Below are positions 31,527-42,489 of a DNA stretch of 64,000 nucleotides, in pieces. How positions within the stretch are numbered: the first letter of the stretch is position 1; the number at the start of each line of letters is the position of its first letter. The notes beneath the pieces are model-generated. The model did not search any database, had not been told where the DNA came from, and worked only from the letters and a program-made list of their open reading frames with translations. Made by a program: the position numbers and the translations under genes. Origin of the DNA: Immersiella caudata (lineage: Eukaryota > Ascomycota > Sordariomycetes > Sordariales > Lasiosphaeriaceae); assembly GCA_030512335.1 (NCBI GenBank), contig JAULSU010000004.1, positions 3,038,001 through 3,102,000 on the forward strand. Reading direction: 5' to 3'.

Positions 31527-34500
31527 CGCTTCAGATGATGAGCGAGGATGGGGTAAGTAGAAGCAATTCCACACAACGAACGCTGTCGGCCGCGGAAAAG
31601 GGGCTCGCGAATACGGGGTCGCTCGGCGACAAGGTTAAAGTCGTCGGTCGGGATTCGCAGATGGGTTTGGTGGAGAGGGGATCCTGGGTGGTCGAGCTGG
31701 TTGAGGGTTTCAAAACAACAAGAGGAGTCGCCGCGGTGAGAAGACGGGACGGTTTCCCTGGGTGGGGACTCGATCGGCAAAGGGAATTTCTGGGTGCAGG
31801 AGCCACCTGGTGTTCGCGCTTCGACTTTCGCGGGGAACGGGCGTGTCGGACTGGATTGGCGATGGACCCAGCAATCAACCGGCCGGGACAAAGGGCAGAG
31901 TTCGTAGGCTGAAAAAAAGTGATTGAAAAAAAGGTGTGGGCTGCTACGGGCGGTTTTAGACTGAAAGAGCTGCAGGGCAATGGTCTGGGACAGCGAACTG
32001 AATCTAGAGGTGCAGAGGTGCAGAGAGGAGCAGCGGGCTTGCAGGAGACGAGCGAAGAGGTCCGAGTGTCTTCCCACTGTGCCCCACTCCCCCTCCACGC
32101 TTCTGATTGGTGAATGGAATGGGGGGTACCGAGATACATTGGACCCCCTCAGGCACCTCGTCTCCTTTCGGGTCCTGGCGAAAGGCCCACTGCCAGATTG
32201 GTGCATGGCGACTTCGACGTCCAAGGCTCGCGCAGCTCACACTGTGACGGCGAAAAGCAGCTCATTGGGAAAAAAAAATCGGGACCGTTCGCATGCTCAC
32301 TTGTGACAGCTTCGAGTTCTCTTAGCCGCGGACAGAGCGGTCAATCGGCTTCTGATATTCCATTATTCTGGTGGTCGGAATCCTGGCACCACCATCTCGA
32401 ACCCCCCAACCTCTCGTCTCCTAGCTGCAGTTGCAGTGTGGGTTGGACCCTGCCGAGCCCGGAATCTAATTAGCACACAGCAGCAACGCCGTGACGACTC
32501 CAAAGGAGGTCCATCACCTGCCGTGGTCGACCACAACAGGAGCCGATCGACAACAGAGCAGGACACACACTTTGTGTCTACGCGCGAAGGGATGCGGCAG
32601 TGACTTTTTTGAGGCTGACTGCATCACCTCCCATCGCACCACTGATTGCGCAAAGTGGCATCTCGGGGGTGGATATCGTTGGGCCTGGTGCAGCAACCCA
32701 GCCAGTCTAGCTTGAGCCTCGAGCGTCAAAACCTAGGCGCTGCCCCGGGTGTCTGTGCCATTTTCACCGGGGCCAGTTGATGACCCTGATGCAGCAAACG
32801 GCGTGTTTGGATCTGCTCTGCCTTTGGCTACGTCTCAGCAGCTGAGGTCGGCCTCGAGCGGGATAGGGCTGAGCAGAACGGACAGCTTTTCCAGCCTCAC
32901 TGGCCAACCGGCGTTCGCAGACCTGGTGGCTCCCCCCGAACACGCGACACAGCGCCGCGCTCCCGGGCTCGCTGCCGGTGTCTCACCCTCACTCACAACG
33001 GTTGTTCCTCGTCAGCGGCACTGAACTAGCATCTCTGGCCGTTGGCGGTGTGTTTCCACAGCAGGGTAATGTGGGTTGCAGTGGCCCCACCAGCTTCACC
33101 GCCGCCATCAATGTGTCTCGCCGGGCCAGCTCGCACTGCTCCATCCTCACCACCCACCTTGCCGGCTGCTCTCCTCCTGCGCCCTTTGCTCTGTCGAACC
33201 TGTTTGTTGCAACTCGTTGCCGGTCGTGATGGCGCAGCAAACAACCATGAGGAGTGAGATGAGACTTGTCAATTGTAGACAGGAATGGATGGCGCACGCC
33301 CACATCACACTGCGTATCAAAGGCAAACTCCACGCGTCTTGCCAGGGCTTGAGCCTCTACATCGACCAGCGGGGTGCGATGGACAAGCTTTCGCGCCCGC
33401 TACTCTCTGCGTTCATACTGGCGGAATGACAACTCGCAATTTGCGTAGCTTTCCCACCACCGCCAGCAGTGCCGCCTGTCTTGCTCGTCGACCAGAAACC
33501 AGCCTGTAGCGCCGAGAGATGCGGTGTGAGCGTCTATCAAATGGTGCTGGACGAAAACTGCTCGGTTTGGGTTGCGCCTTCTCGGCGCCTAGCTGCGACC
33601 AGCTTTTCGCCTTCGTCCAACCAACAGCCGCATCGAGTCGTCGCAACGCCAGATGCGATCGTGCATAGTACCTACGTACCCCCGAGCCGACTTCTAAGTT
33701 CTGAGCCGTCTGAGTGGTCCGCGGGGATGCTACCTTGCATGAAAGCCGTCACGAGTGGGTTCGACCATTATGGCGTCCGTACCAACCGCCGCGGCCGCCT
33801 CCTATGTGTGGCTCTGGTGATCATCGTGATTCCCGCAGAGGCCCCTCGGCACGTTTTCGACGACCGAACCACTCAAAAGGGGCCAAGGTGCACGCCCACA
33901 ATTCGTCCCCCCACCATCCATCCCGTCAAGGTTTCGTCAAGCTGCAAGACACCGACAGCACGGCCTCGACCCCCTCCCTCCTTTCTCCTCCGCAAGTGGG
34001 AGCCTTCATGTGTCCGCCGTCGCGCCGCAGATGTACTTCCGTCGGACACTTTGCTTGCTGCACGGCTTGCTTCCCGAGTTGGGAACAGGGGACTTTGCTC
34101 AAGGTGGCAAGACCAGTGAGAGGTGGGAAAGCCCCTCGCGCCTCATCTGGACGGGAATGCCAGGGCGGGGGTGCAGCTTTGCTGGGCTTCTTGACAGGTT
34201 ACATATGTACCTGCGAGCAATATCTGCGGTCAGAAGCTTGCTCTTGAAGATGCGCAAGGCCGCAATTTATCATCTCAACCTCCCGTCCGGCGCTGGTAGG
34301 GTCGAATGGACAGGTGCGCCGGGATGGGGAAAAGCTCCCCCACATCGTCCAACGTTCTGCCAGTCGCGATGGCCCGAGAGCCGGGTTGGCCAGCTGTCAG
34401 AACGCAACATGGCCACGAGATGAGGTCCTTTCGCTCTGCAAAGTCGAACCGCTTACCAAGGTGCAGCCACGCGGAAAATCTCTGATGCCTCTCGATGAAT

Positions 34501-36757
34501 CGAGCGATGTAGGCCTGCTCGTCGCAAACGCACGTCCCGTCTCTTCAAGGTGTGAGGAAAATCGGTGGTGGTGCAAGATAAGGCAAGGCAGAGTGGGGTT
34601 TGCGGTCCTTCCCTCACTTCGGTCCCCCAGCTTGGACCTGGTCGGGGGGCGTGCGGACGTGTATTCGAAACGCACTGTGGCATGTCGCAGCCGTGGGACA
34701 ACCCGTGCGATGCCCAGATGCGATGGAGAAGATGGTTGATAAGATGACTTTTCATCCTTCGTGATGCATCGCTGTGGTTTTGGGGCTTTGGAACGTCTTT
34801 TCTCTGCCGTACTTCCGTTGGTGGGCGGTCTGGACTAGGCGATCCGCACTGTGTTGGATGACCGAGAGCTGAAGATCCTGGCCAAGGAGAATCGAACGAT
34901 CCAGCCACGCACCAGGGGTTGGGAAGACGGAACCGTGGGAACCTCCTCTTTGGAGGTTCTTTGTAGGTGTCTCTCCATTGCCCCAACCAGGCCGACCATA
35001 GTCGCAACGTGCAGATGCCCTGCGGCAGCCTCCCAGTTACACAGACAGCACCGACTCCTAGCGATACCCCCAACTACCGCCTCCTCGCACTCGACTTCGG
35101 CTCATCCTCAACATCACCACGACACATCATTACTGCGTCCGATCCACCTCCCAGGATAGCAGTAGTAGTTCTTTGTCCCTATGGAACGTTGGAAGCCTGG
35201 CGATGGAAGTCAAAAACGAGCTTTGGATTTTAGATTTATGGTTGCAAGCCATAAATAAACGCAACCTATAAAAAACACGAACACCAAGGCCCCGCGTTCG
35301 AACAAAGTGGGTATCGATGCCTTTTCACAAGCTAAAAACAAAACTAAACGGCCGTATCCTGAAGGTGGCTTTACGGCATCAAAATGACCTCAACGAAGGA
35401 GGCCCGGCGAGCCGGCACTCAAACCTCGAGCCAGAATATAACCACCTCTCCTCTCCCCCTTTCCGTTTTACAATTTTCTTCCCCATCAATCCAGAAACAA
35501 CAAGATGATCGATATGCCAGTTTCTCACACGCACACCATTTTCCAGCCGTTGCCGGTCGATGACACCAGGGCGACGTATCGCCTCACACTAAAACTTCTC
35601 CACCTCGCTCGACTTGCACTCTGAAAAGACGCCACCCTTACCGACACGCGCCGTTTCGGCTATTTCTATGCCCTCGAGACCTTCAGCCTAGATAACAAGG
35701 ATCGCCAGGCGATCAAAAACACAATAGAAGCCCTCTCGATAGAGGTGGCGGTGGAGACGGGGATTTTGGAGAAACTGAGCAAACAAAGTCCAACAGAAAG
35801 CACAGTCTTTGCCGACGCCGCTTGCCCATGACAGCAATCTTCCAGAAAGCACGAGAACAAACATGAAAAAGGTAGCCAAATTACCAAAAGGGGCGAGTCG
35901 CATGTGGCGCCTCTGCGTAGGAAAAGGGGCTTGGGGGTACACGACACGCTAGTCGGGTCCCATTGGATATGCCATACCGTCCCAGGTATCTGCTCCGTGA
36001 CCACCACGCTTTGAAAAGATAACCCTCAAAGATCAATCCCTACCAGCAAACGGCAGTGTGTGCCAGCCCGGAGCGGGAATAGGGGGTGGCACACCTATCG
36101 CCAAGGTTGCGACAAAGCCAAGCATCTAAAAGACAAATGGGCTGCACGGTGATCTCCGAGGACGAATGGGTGTCAAGATAGCTAGCCCTATTTGGAAAGA
36201 GAGCAACGAGACTTGATACCATGAAGCATTTTGAATTTGCCGCACGACTTTTTCACGAGCGTTTCAAGTTTCAAGTAAATGTACGCTGGCTAACATTGGC
36301 AGTTTGCGGACTGCTGGTTCCGCATTGGTTAGCTTTCCTCCAGGTTGAATCCGCATTGGTGTTTTCGTGCTCAACAGTGCATGAGGGAAAGTGTTTAATA
36401 TCACGGGCCTCAGCTATATGAAGCTAGGAATAATTCCCTGGTGTTATATTCCCTTAGCCAGCCGCGGACCTCAAAGCAGAGCACACGTGGTATCTCAGGT
36501 TTGTGTATCAAGTGATTAACTCTAGTGTACTGGTATGAAACTCAGGTTCGATTGACAGCATGACGCTTCAAGCTGCCCATTGCTGGAGGGTGGGTAATCT
36601 AGTTGTCTCGATATGCCAAACACGTCGTTCAAAAGTCCAAACAAAATTAGCCTCGCGAATGAAAATCGCGTTGAATCTTGAGTATGTCCAATATTCAACT
36701 AGCCCACGCACTATACACAAATTCATTAAGGAACTCAATATTCCCGTCTCCCATAAA
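31527..36757. other. 5.2-kb gene-poor region upstream of ras1
   Basis: The first kilobase presumably contains the ras1 promoter and leader. The rest shows many long frames on both strands (for example 33469-34119, 34453-35073) without domains, codon bias or splice-supported extension, as GC-rich non-coding fungal DNA often does. No tRNA, transposon or repeat array was recognised. From about 36200 the composition becomes AT-richer toward the pseudogene. Confidence 0.45.
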
Positions 36758-37615
36758 TTAGCCTGCCTGGTAAACCGCCAGCACCGCAACGTGCCCATTA
36801 ATTGCCGTAACATTATACGGCGTCACATACAAGTCGATATATGCCAAAGCCATAAACATAATACCGTTCACAGCCGGATCGCCAAGCCACGTCGACACAT
36901 TCGACTGGATGGTGTAAGCCGTCCGGTCTTCCAGGCTCACGTTCAGCAGCGGCGTATATGTCACGTTGAGCTGTGACAATCAAGCAGCAACCTTGGGCTC
37001 CTTGACGTTGGTTGTGGTGACGTAGCTGTTGTTCGGGCCAACGACTTTGCCCGGGAGATCCCAGTGCAAGAAGACCTCGCGGCCGGGGTAGGAAAGGGGG
37101 ATAGAGCGATTTTGGGAGATGGCGGCTTCGCAATCAAGGGTAGGATCTTCGGCATTGATGCCGAGCTCGTCATCGGGAATGTCTTCGGTGGAGAGAGAGT
37201 TGGCATATCTGCTAGTGGTTTCGTTTCATGCGGCAGAGCCGTTGGAGACGGGATAGTTGTAAGTGCACTGCTTGGGGGCGGTGGGACCCAACATGTTGGC
37301 GAGGACAGACGCGTGACCGATCTCTTGGTCGGCCATGTGTTGGATGAGGTGGTGATCCTCGGTATTGATGCCGTACTCTTCGAATTCCTCGTCGGCGAAG
37401 GTAGCTAGGCCCCAGTGGAACAAATCCAGCTCGATCCATTCGTGGAAGAGGGTGAGTGTGAGGGATTGATAATCAAAGTCGCTGGCAACCTTGTACACTG
37501 GTTCGGATCCGTTGGTGCCAATTCCGCCGCTCGGGGTGAAAGGCATTGGCTGGTCATCGATAACTTCCTCAGGTCCTGGAAACTGACCTTCTCGGACTAG
37601 GTAGTAGCCTACTGC
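36758..37615 (-). pseudogene. Decayed Rds1/ferritin-like stress protein gene
   Basis: One minus-strand frame runs from 37615 to 36758 and is interrupted only by TGA at 37226-37228 and TGA at 36980-36982. It starts after a TAG at 37616-37618, so no start or signal peptide remains. The first part (VREGQFPGPEEVIDDQP, WIELDLFHWGLATFADEEF, HMADQEIGHASVLANMLG) matches the ferritin-like domain of the Rds1 family. After APKQCTYNYP the second half of the helical bundle is absent, and the frame resumes in the C-terminal beta region (GKVVGPNNSYVTTT, then SQLNVTYTPL and VYQAG). The second TGA stands where the family usually has Trp before (V/L)SQLNVTY, consistent with a TGG to TGA change. Remnant of a once secreted stress-response protein, non-functional as it stands. 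Confidence 0.8.
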
Positions 37616-39986
37616 CTACCTAGGCACTCGAGGCGTGCAGTGAACTGAGATTCCGGAATATCTATCATAAATATGAGGCTCGACGAATAGTCCACACCGT
37701 CATTCAATCCCATTCGAACATTCTGTGATCTGTGTGGTCCACTGTAGTGCAGTAACACTAAATCCGATAGCTTGGTCGCCCTCGGTTGCGAACCGCCGCA
37801 CACCGAAAACCAACAAAATAATATATCTGGGGTTCATCATGGCGGTTTGCGTTTCGAAGATTTCCTGTGGCTGGAGCCTACCTTGACTTGCCACAAACTA
37901 CCAATAGTGTTGGAAGAGCTGCCATTAGGAGATGTCATCTACCGGCCCTCTTGAGGCTACCATGGCGCCCAAAAAAAGCCACTTAAAAACTGTCGTCCCA
38001 GCTTTGCTCCATGTGTGTACAACCGGGAAAGACTGAAATCCCTCAAGAGTGGTCTTTTGAAGAAGATTGTGGCGTTGGGGTTTGAGTGCCCCGAAGGAGG
38101 TCGGCGATCAGCGGGATGACTGGTGGGAATAGGTCTATTTGGTGATACCGAAGTTTGGACTCAGCAGATGGTTGTCACCACCGCGGCTCTGATGTGCTTT
38201 TGTCCCGAAATGACAAACGATGGGGCCTTCTCCGCTCCGAAAGCCGTACCACAAAGTGGAAGCCGGGCAGGGAGGCATCTAGACTGCCGAGACCGACTAA
38301 CAATAATGGTTATGTTTATGGTGAACTGGGTAGTGGGGGTCTCGCCCTGAGACACCGAAGCAGGACGGGCTGGGGCTCGGGGGTGAGATCTTCAGGGTTC
38401 CAGACCAGCAAACTATTGCAAACAAAAGTTTCGGAGGGCGAGCCGTTCTGTCGGGTGCACCGAGGGCTTGGCAAGTGGGGATGCGGACGACCATCCCAAC
38501 ACCCCAAAGCTGGTCAGCGAGGGTTGAGCACTCCCGGGAGCAGTGCAACGCCCGTTTACTCGCTAGTGAAGGCTTGTATTTCCTTGGATACGCGGAGAAA
38601 GCGGTCCTAATCAGGACCCTGGAAGTCAATCGTGCCAATCAAAAATATGTCGCAAGCTCAAATTGGTGACCGAGGCGACAGAATCGTTATCTCGACACCG
38701 TCAGATGGCAGCGATCAAGAGTGGGGTTGCCACGACGGCTTGGCATTGAGCCGCCATCGGCAGCCAACGATGTCAGCGGCGGGCGGTCGCGTGCCCAGAG
38801 GCATGGCAAAGGGTGCGGAACTGCGAGGTCGGGAGAGCTTGAATGCGGGGACCTAGAGCTGTCGAAGGAGACGGAGCTCTCGTGGGAACGGGTAATTGGC
38901 GCATCCGCATCGTGGGGTGAACGGTTGCGCCGGGGCGGTCTGGAGTTGACCATCTACTGCAAAGCTGCAGTGGACTTCAACCAGCAGAGGGCAATGGGGA
39001 TTGACTCGATGGCATCGAGTAATGGCATTTTGGTTGCGGGGTCGGGTGTCGATAGCTTATCTGTTGATCTTAGCAGCAAATTTTTCGAAGTCGGCATGCA
39101 AGGAAGCATGCAGCTCGTTCAGAGAGGGTCGCCTGCGGGGAACGCCTGTGGGCCTAACAGCTTGCACATCGGTAGTGCGCAGATAAGCTGCGAGATAGAC
39201 GCATTGGCCAATTGGCGAACCCGTCCGAATCGAAGGCCAAGAGGCGCCTTGCCTGAAAGATACAAGCCAACAGCCCAGACGTTGACAGCCGCGGGCATGG
39301 GTTCCGATCGTGGGCAGCTTTGTTCGCACCTCTCTTCCTCCACAGACGGTAGCTGGACCGAGACTACGGCTCTTCGGCATCACCGATATGCGCGTCGCAG
39401 ACGGCCGGATCTACCCCGGCGTGATGTGACCGCTGCCAACCAGCGGAGGCGCTCGAACACGGCAAACAAGTCCAGTGCGAGCCATGCTCCTGCGTGGGGG
39501 GAAGGAGGGGAACGATCCCACCTCCCCGCCACGCCTTGTGCTGCCATCAACATGGTTCATGGAGGGACAGCTCCTGGGCCAGGGAATTAACAAGCTTGTA
39601 GAGACAGCTGGCACGAGGCGAATAGAAATAAGAAGATGATCACTGCCGAACCAGCAAGCGACGAGAACGGCGTCTCCTCCAAACCCACCCGCTTTTCTGG
39701 TTGGCGGCCCTGTGCGAAGCTCTATCCACCGTCGATCCATTCCTCAAGTCTTTAGTTTTCACACGCCCGGTGACGTACTCCACCGGTGGGCTTAATTTTT
39801 CCACCACGGGAACCCTGCCGCACATGTTTGCGCGCCAGACCTAGTCGCCCGCAAGCAAAAGTTTAGAAATACCATTGGGCAGCCCGTTGAAGGCCGACCT
39901 GAGCCTCGAACGTCGTCTGCCACCAACGACGAGCCCCAGCGCCCGCAACGACGAGCACGCGAGCGCACACCGAACCGCCCAACGCC
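37616..39986. other. Spacer, upstream of the NCS1 permease
   Basis: A 289-codon plus-strand frame (38721-39590) lies here but is Arg/Ser/Gly-rich, lacks domains and looks like chance. The last 150 bp before the ATG at 39987 are CCAACG/CGAACC-rich leader. Nothing else is supported. Confidence 0.45.
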
Positions 39987-41894
39987 ATGGCCCTCAAGAA
40001 GAGGACCATCAGCCGCGTGGCTGAGAAGCTCGCTGTCGAGGCCGAGCCGGGCCTGACCACGGCTCAGCTCATGGTGCGACCGTCCTGCTGGGTGCCTGTG
40101 TCCGAGAGCGCGGTTTTGCTGACGGCTATGACCTCACACAGTTGACGAACCATGATCTCAAGCCCGTGGAGCCCGAGCGCCGCCAATGGGGCCCGTGGAA
40201 CTTCGTCGCATTCTGGATTGCCGACTCGTTCAACATCAACACATGGATGATTTCGTCGTCTATGATCGTCGGCGGGCTCTCCTGGTGGCAGTCATGGCTG
40301 TGCGTCTGGATTGGCTACACCATCTCCGGTTTCTTCATCTGCCTGACGGGGCGCATCGGTATGTCCAGTAACGCCCGAGAATGGAAAGTCGGTTCTTGGT
40401 AGCTGACACTCACTTCAGGCGCCACGTACCACATCGGTTTTCCCGTTGTGGCTAGGTCTTCTTTTGGCATCTGGGGTAGCCTGTGGCCTGTCTTCAACCG
40501 TGCTGCTATGGGTACGTCTCCCGGCCCGCTCTCGCGGCCGAGCGTTCCGCTAACTGGGTCCTAGCATGTGTCTGGTACGGTGTTCAGGCATATATTGGAG
40601 GCCACTGCGTGTACCTGATGATTCGGTCTATCTGGCTAAGCTGGGTGAGTTCGATGCGTTTTTTTGCTGGCGGTGGGAGCACTTGCTGACTTTGGGGCTC
40701 CGACAGCACCGCGACCTTATCCGCCCTGACGATTTCTCGAAAGAGTCCGGAACATCGACTGCCGACTTCGTCTCGTTCTTCATCTTCTGGCTGTGCTCGC
40801 TGCCCGCCATTTGGTTCCCAGTCCACAAGATCCGCCATCTGTTTACCGTCAAGTCGTACTTCGTGCCATGCGCTGGCATCGCGTTTCTCATCTGGGCCGT
40901 CGTTCGCGCTGGCGGTATCGGCCCAATCGTCAGGCAGCCGGCTAGGATTGAGGGCAGTGAGCTCGCCTGGGAGTTCGTGAAGGGCGTCATGAGCTCCATC
41001 GCCAACTTCGCAACTTTGATTGTCAATGATCCCGACTTTGCGCGTTTTGCCGGGAAGCCTCGCGACGCTCTGTGGTCCCAGTTCTTCACGATTCCGATCG
41101 GTTTCGCCGTCACTTCCTTCATCGGAATCATCGTCTCGTCCTCCTCAGCAGTTATCTATGGAGGTGACCCAATTTGGGATCCGCTCCACCTGCTGGAGAA
41201 GTTCATCGACGATGGCGGTTCGGGCCAGCGTTTCGGTGTCTTCATGATCAGTGCAGCTTTCGCGCTTGCCCAGCTCGGTACTAACATTGCCGCCAACTCT
41301 GTTTCTGCCGGTACCGACATGACCGCACTTCTGCCGCGCTTCATCGACATTCGCCGCGGCGGTTACATTTGCGCTGCTGTCGGTCTGGCCATGTGCCCCT
41401 GGACGCTGCTCACCTCGAGTAACAAGTTCACCACCTACCTTTCGGCCTATAGCGTGTTCTTGTCTTCGATCGCAGGTGTCATGATCTCTGACTACTACTT
41501 TGTCCGCCGTGGCTACCTCGAAGTTAAAGAGCTCTACGACGCGCGACCAAGCGGACCGTACTACTTTCGCTTCGGCATTCACTGGCGCGGATACGTCTCC
41601 TACATTGCTGGTATTATCATCAACGTTGTGGGCTTCGCCGGTGCTATCGGAACTCCCGTGCCCATTGGCGCCACCTACATCTTCAACGTCAACTTCTTCG
41701 CTGGCTTTGGCGTCTCCTCAGGCCTTTACTGGCTCTTGTGCAAGTACTTCCCCATTCCGGCCGTCAGCGACCGATGGATGGAAGTTGGCGATGAGGTGGA
41801 TGACATGCGAGTTGCCTATGCCGACCAAAGCGGCAGTCAGGAGTTTGAGCAGGAACAGGAAAAAACTGCCAAGACCGATGAAAAGATGGTGTGA
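39987..41894 (+). CDS. NCS1-family uracil/allantoin-type (Fur) permease
   Basis: Exons 39987-40073, 40142-40358, 40419-40511, 40565-40644 and 40707-41894 give 554 residues. The N-terminal tail ends in [20 protein letters not shown], then [20 protein letters not shown] and [19 protein letters not shown] form TM1 and the substrate-proximal start of the Fur group. [42 protein letters not shown] and [20 protein letters not shown] follow, all NCS1 landmarks, with about 12 membrane helices. Family members are plasma-membrane proton symporters for uracil, allantoin or uridine; which one cannot be read from sequence. The cytosolic tail is acidic and Gln/Lys-rich ([15 protein letters not shown]), a plausible ubiquitination and endocytosis signal. 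All four introns restore family sequence. Confidence 0.92.
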
Positions 41895-42489
41895 TTTGTC
41901 AGGCGAGGAAGGAATAGTTTTTTTTGTCCCTTTGGATCTTGGATGGCGGTTGGTGAACCAACGCAACGGATACCCCTATATCATGTTATGTCATGATGTC
42001 GCGAGAATTTTAGGGCCAGGGTCGGAAGGGGGTACGAGATCCCATGCCACATGGATAGGATATATAGGAGCATTTGATACCATTGATTTTACGTCCGACA
42101 CTCTGATGATCTCCTGTTTGATGCTAATTGTGAAAGGGGTATTATTTTACCCCTTTACTCGCCCACCAGCTCTTAGCCCTGATTCTCGACGTCACAGTTT
42201 CAAGACCTAAATAAGGGAGAAATATTGGGAATATCTACAGATTCTACTCGAAAAAGGGAGAAAGCTACCAAATAAATCAATCTGGTCATTTGGTATCAGA
42301 AAATGCTAACAGCGCGGCCATTTCAACTCCACCCATGAAGCTGTCCGTATAAGTGGTCATTCAATCATTTGTGCAAATCCTGACCCAACCATTTTAACTC
42401 CCTACCACAAACAAACAAAAAAAAACCCTTTAACTCCGATCCCCATTCCCGTTTCCCACATCACAATTGTCCCTTTTGTCAAAGGTTCG
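41895..42489. other. Convergent 3' spacer
   Basis: AT-rich 3' flanks of the permease (plus) and the ankyrin gene (minus). Nothing further is seen. Confidence 0.55.

Noticed and set aside
31430..32224. 264-codon minus-strand frame overlapping the ras1 first exon
   Set aside because: It is in a different frame from Ras and covers intron 1 and the leader.
33469..34119. 216-codon plus-strand frame in the gene-poor island
   Set aside because: Low-information Arg/Ser/Pro composition and no homologous motif.
34453..35073. 206-codon minus-strand frame in the same island
   Set aside because: Same reasons; it overlaps other frames of similar length on the opposite strand.
36758..37228. TGA codons as recoded (selenocysteine or read-through)
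   Set aside because: No supporting element, and the simultaneous loss of half the ferritin-like domain points to decay.
37226..37546. Treating the ferritin-like frame as a short functional protein of about 106 residues
   Set aside because: The same frame continues with family sequence beyond the TGA and the upstream start is lost, so it is a pseudogene.
38721..39590. 289-codon plus-strand frame before the NCS1 permease
   Set aside because: Longest of the chance frames, but no domain, no leader context and poor protein character; transcript evidence would be needed.
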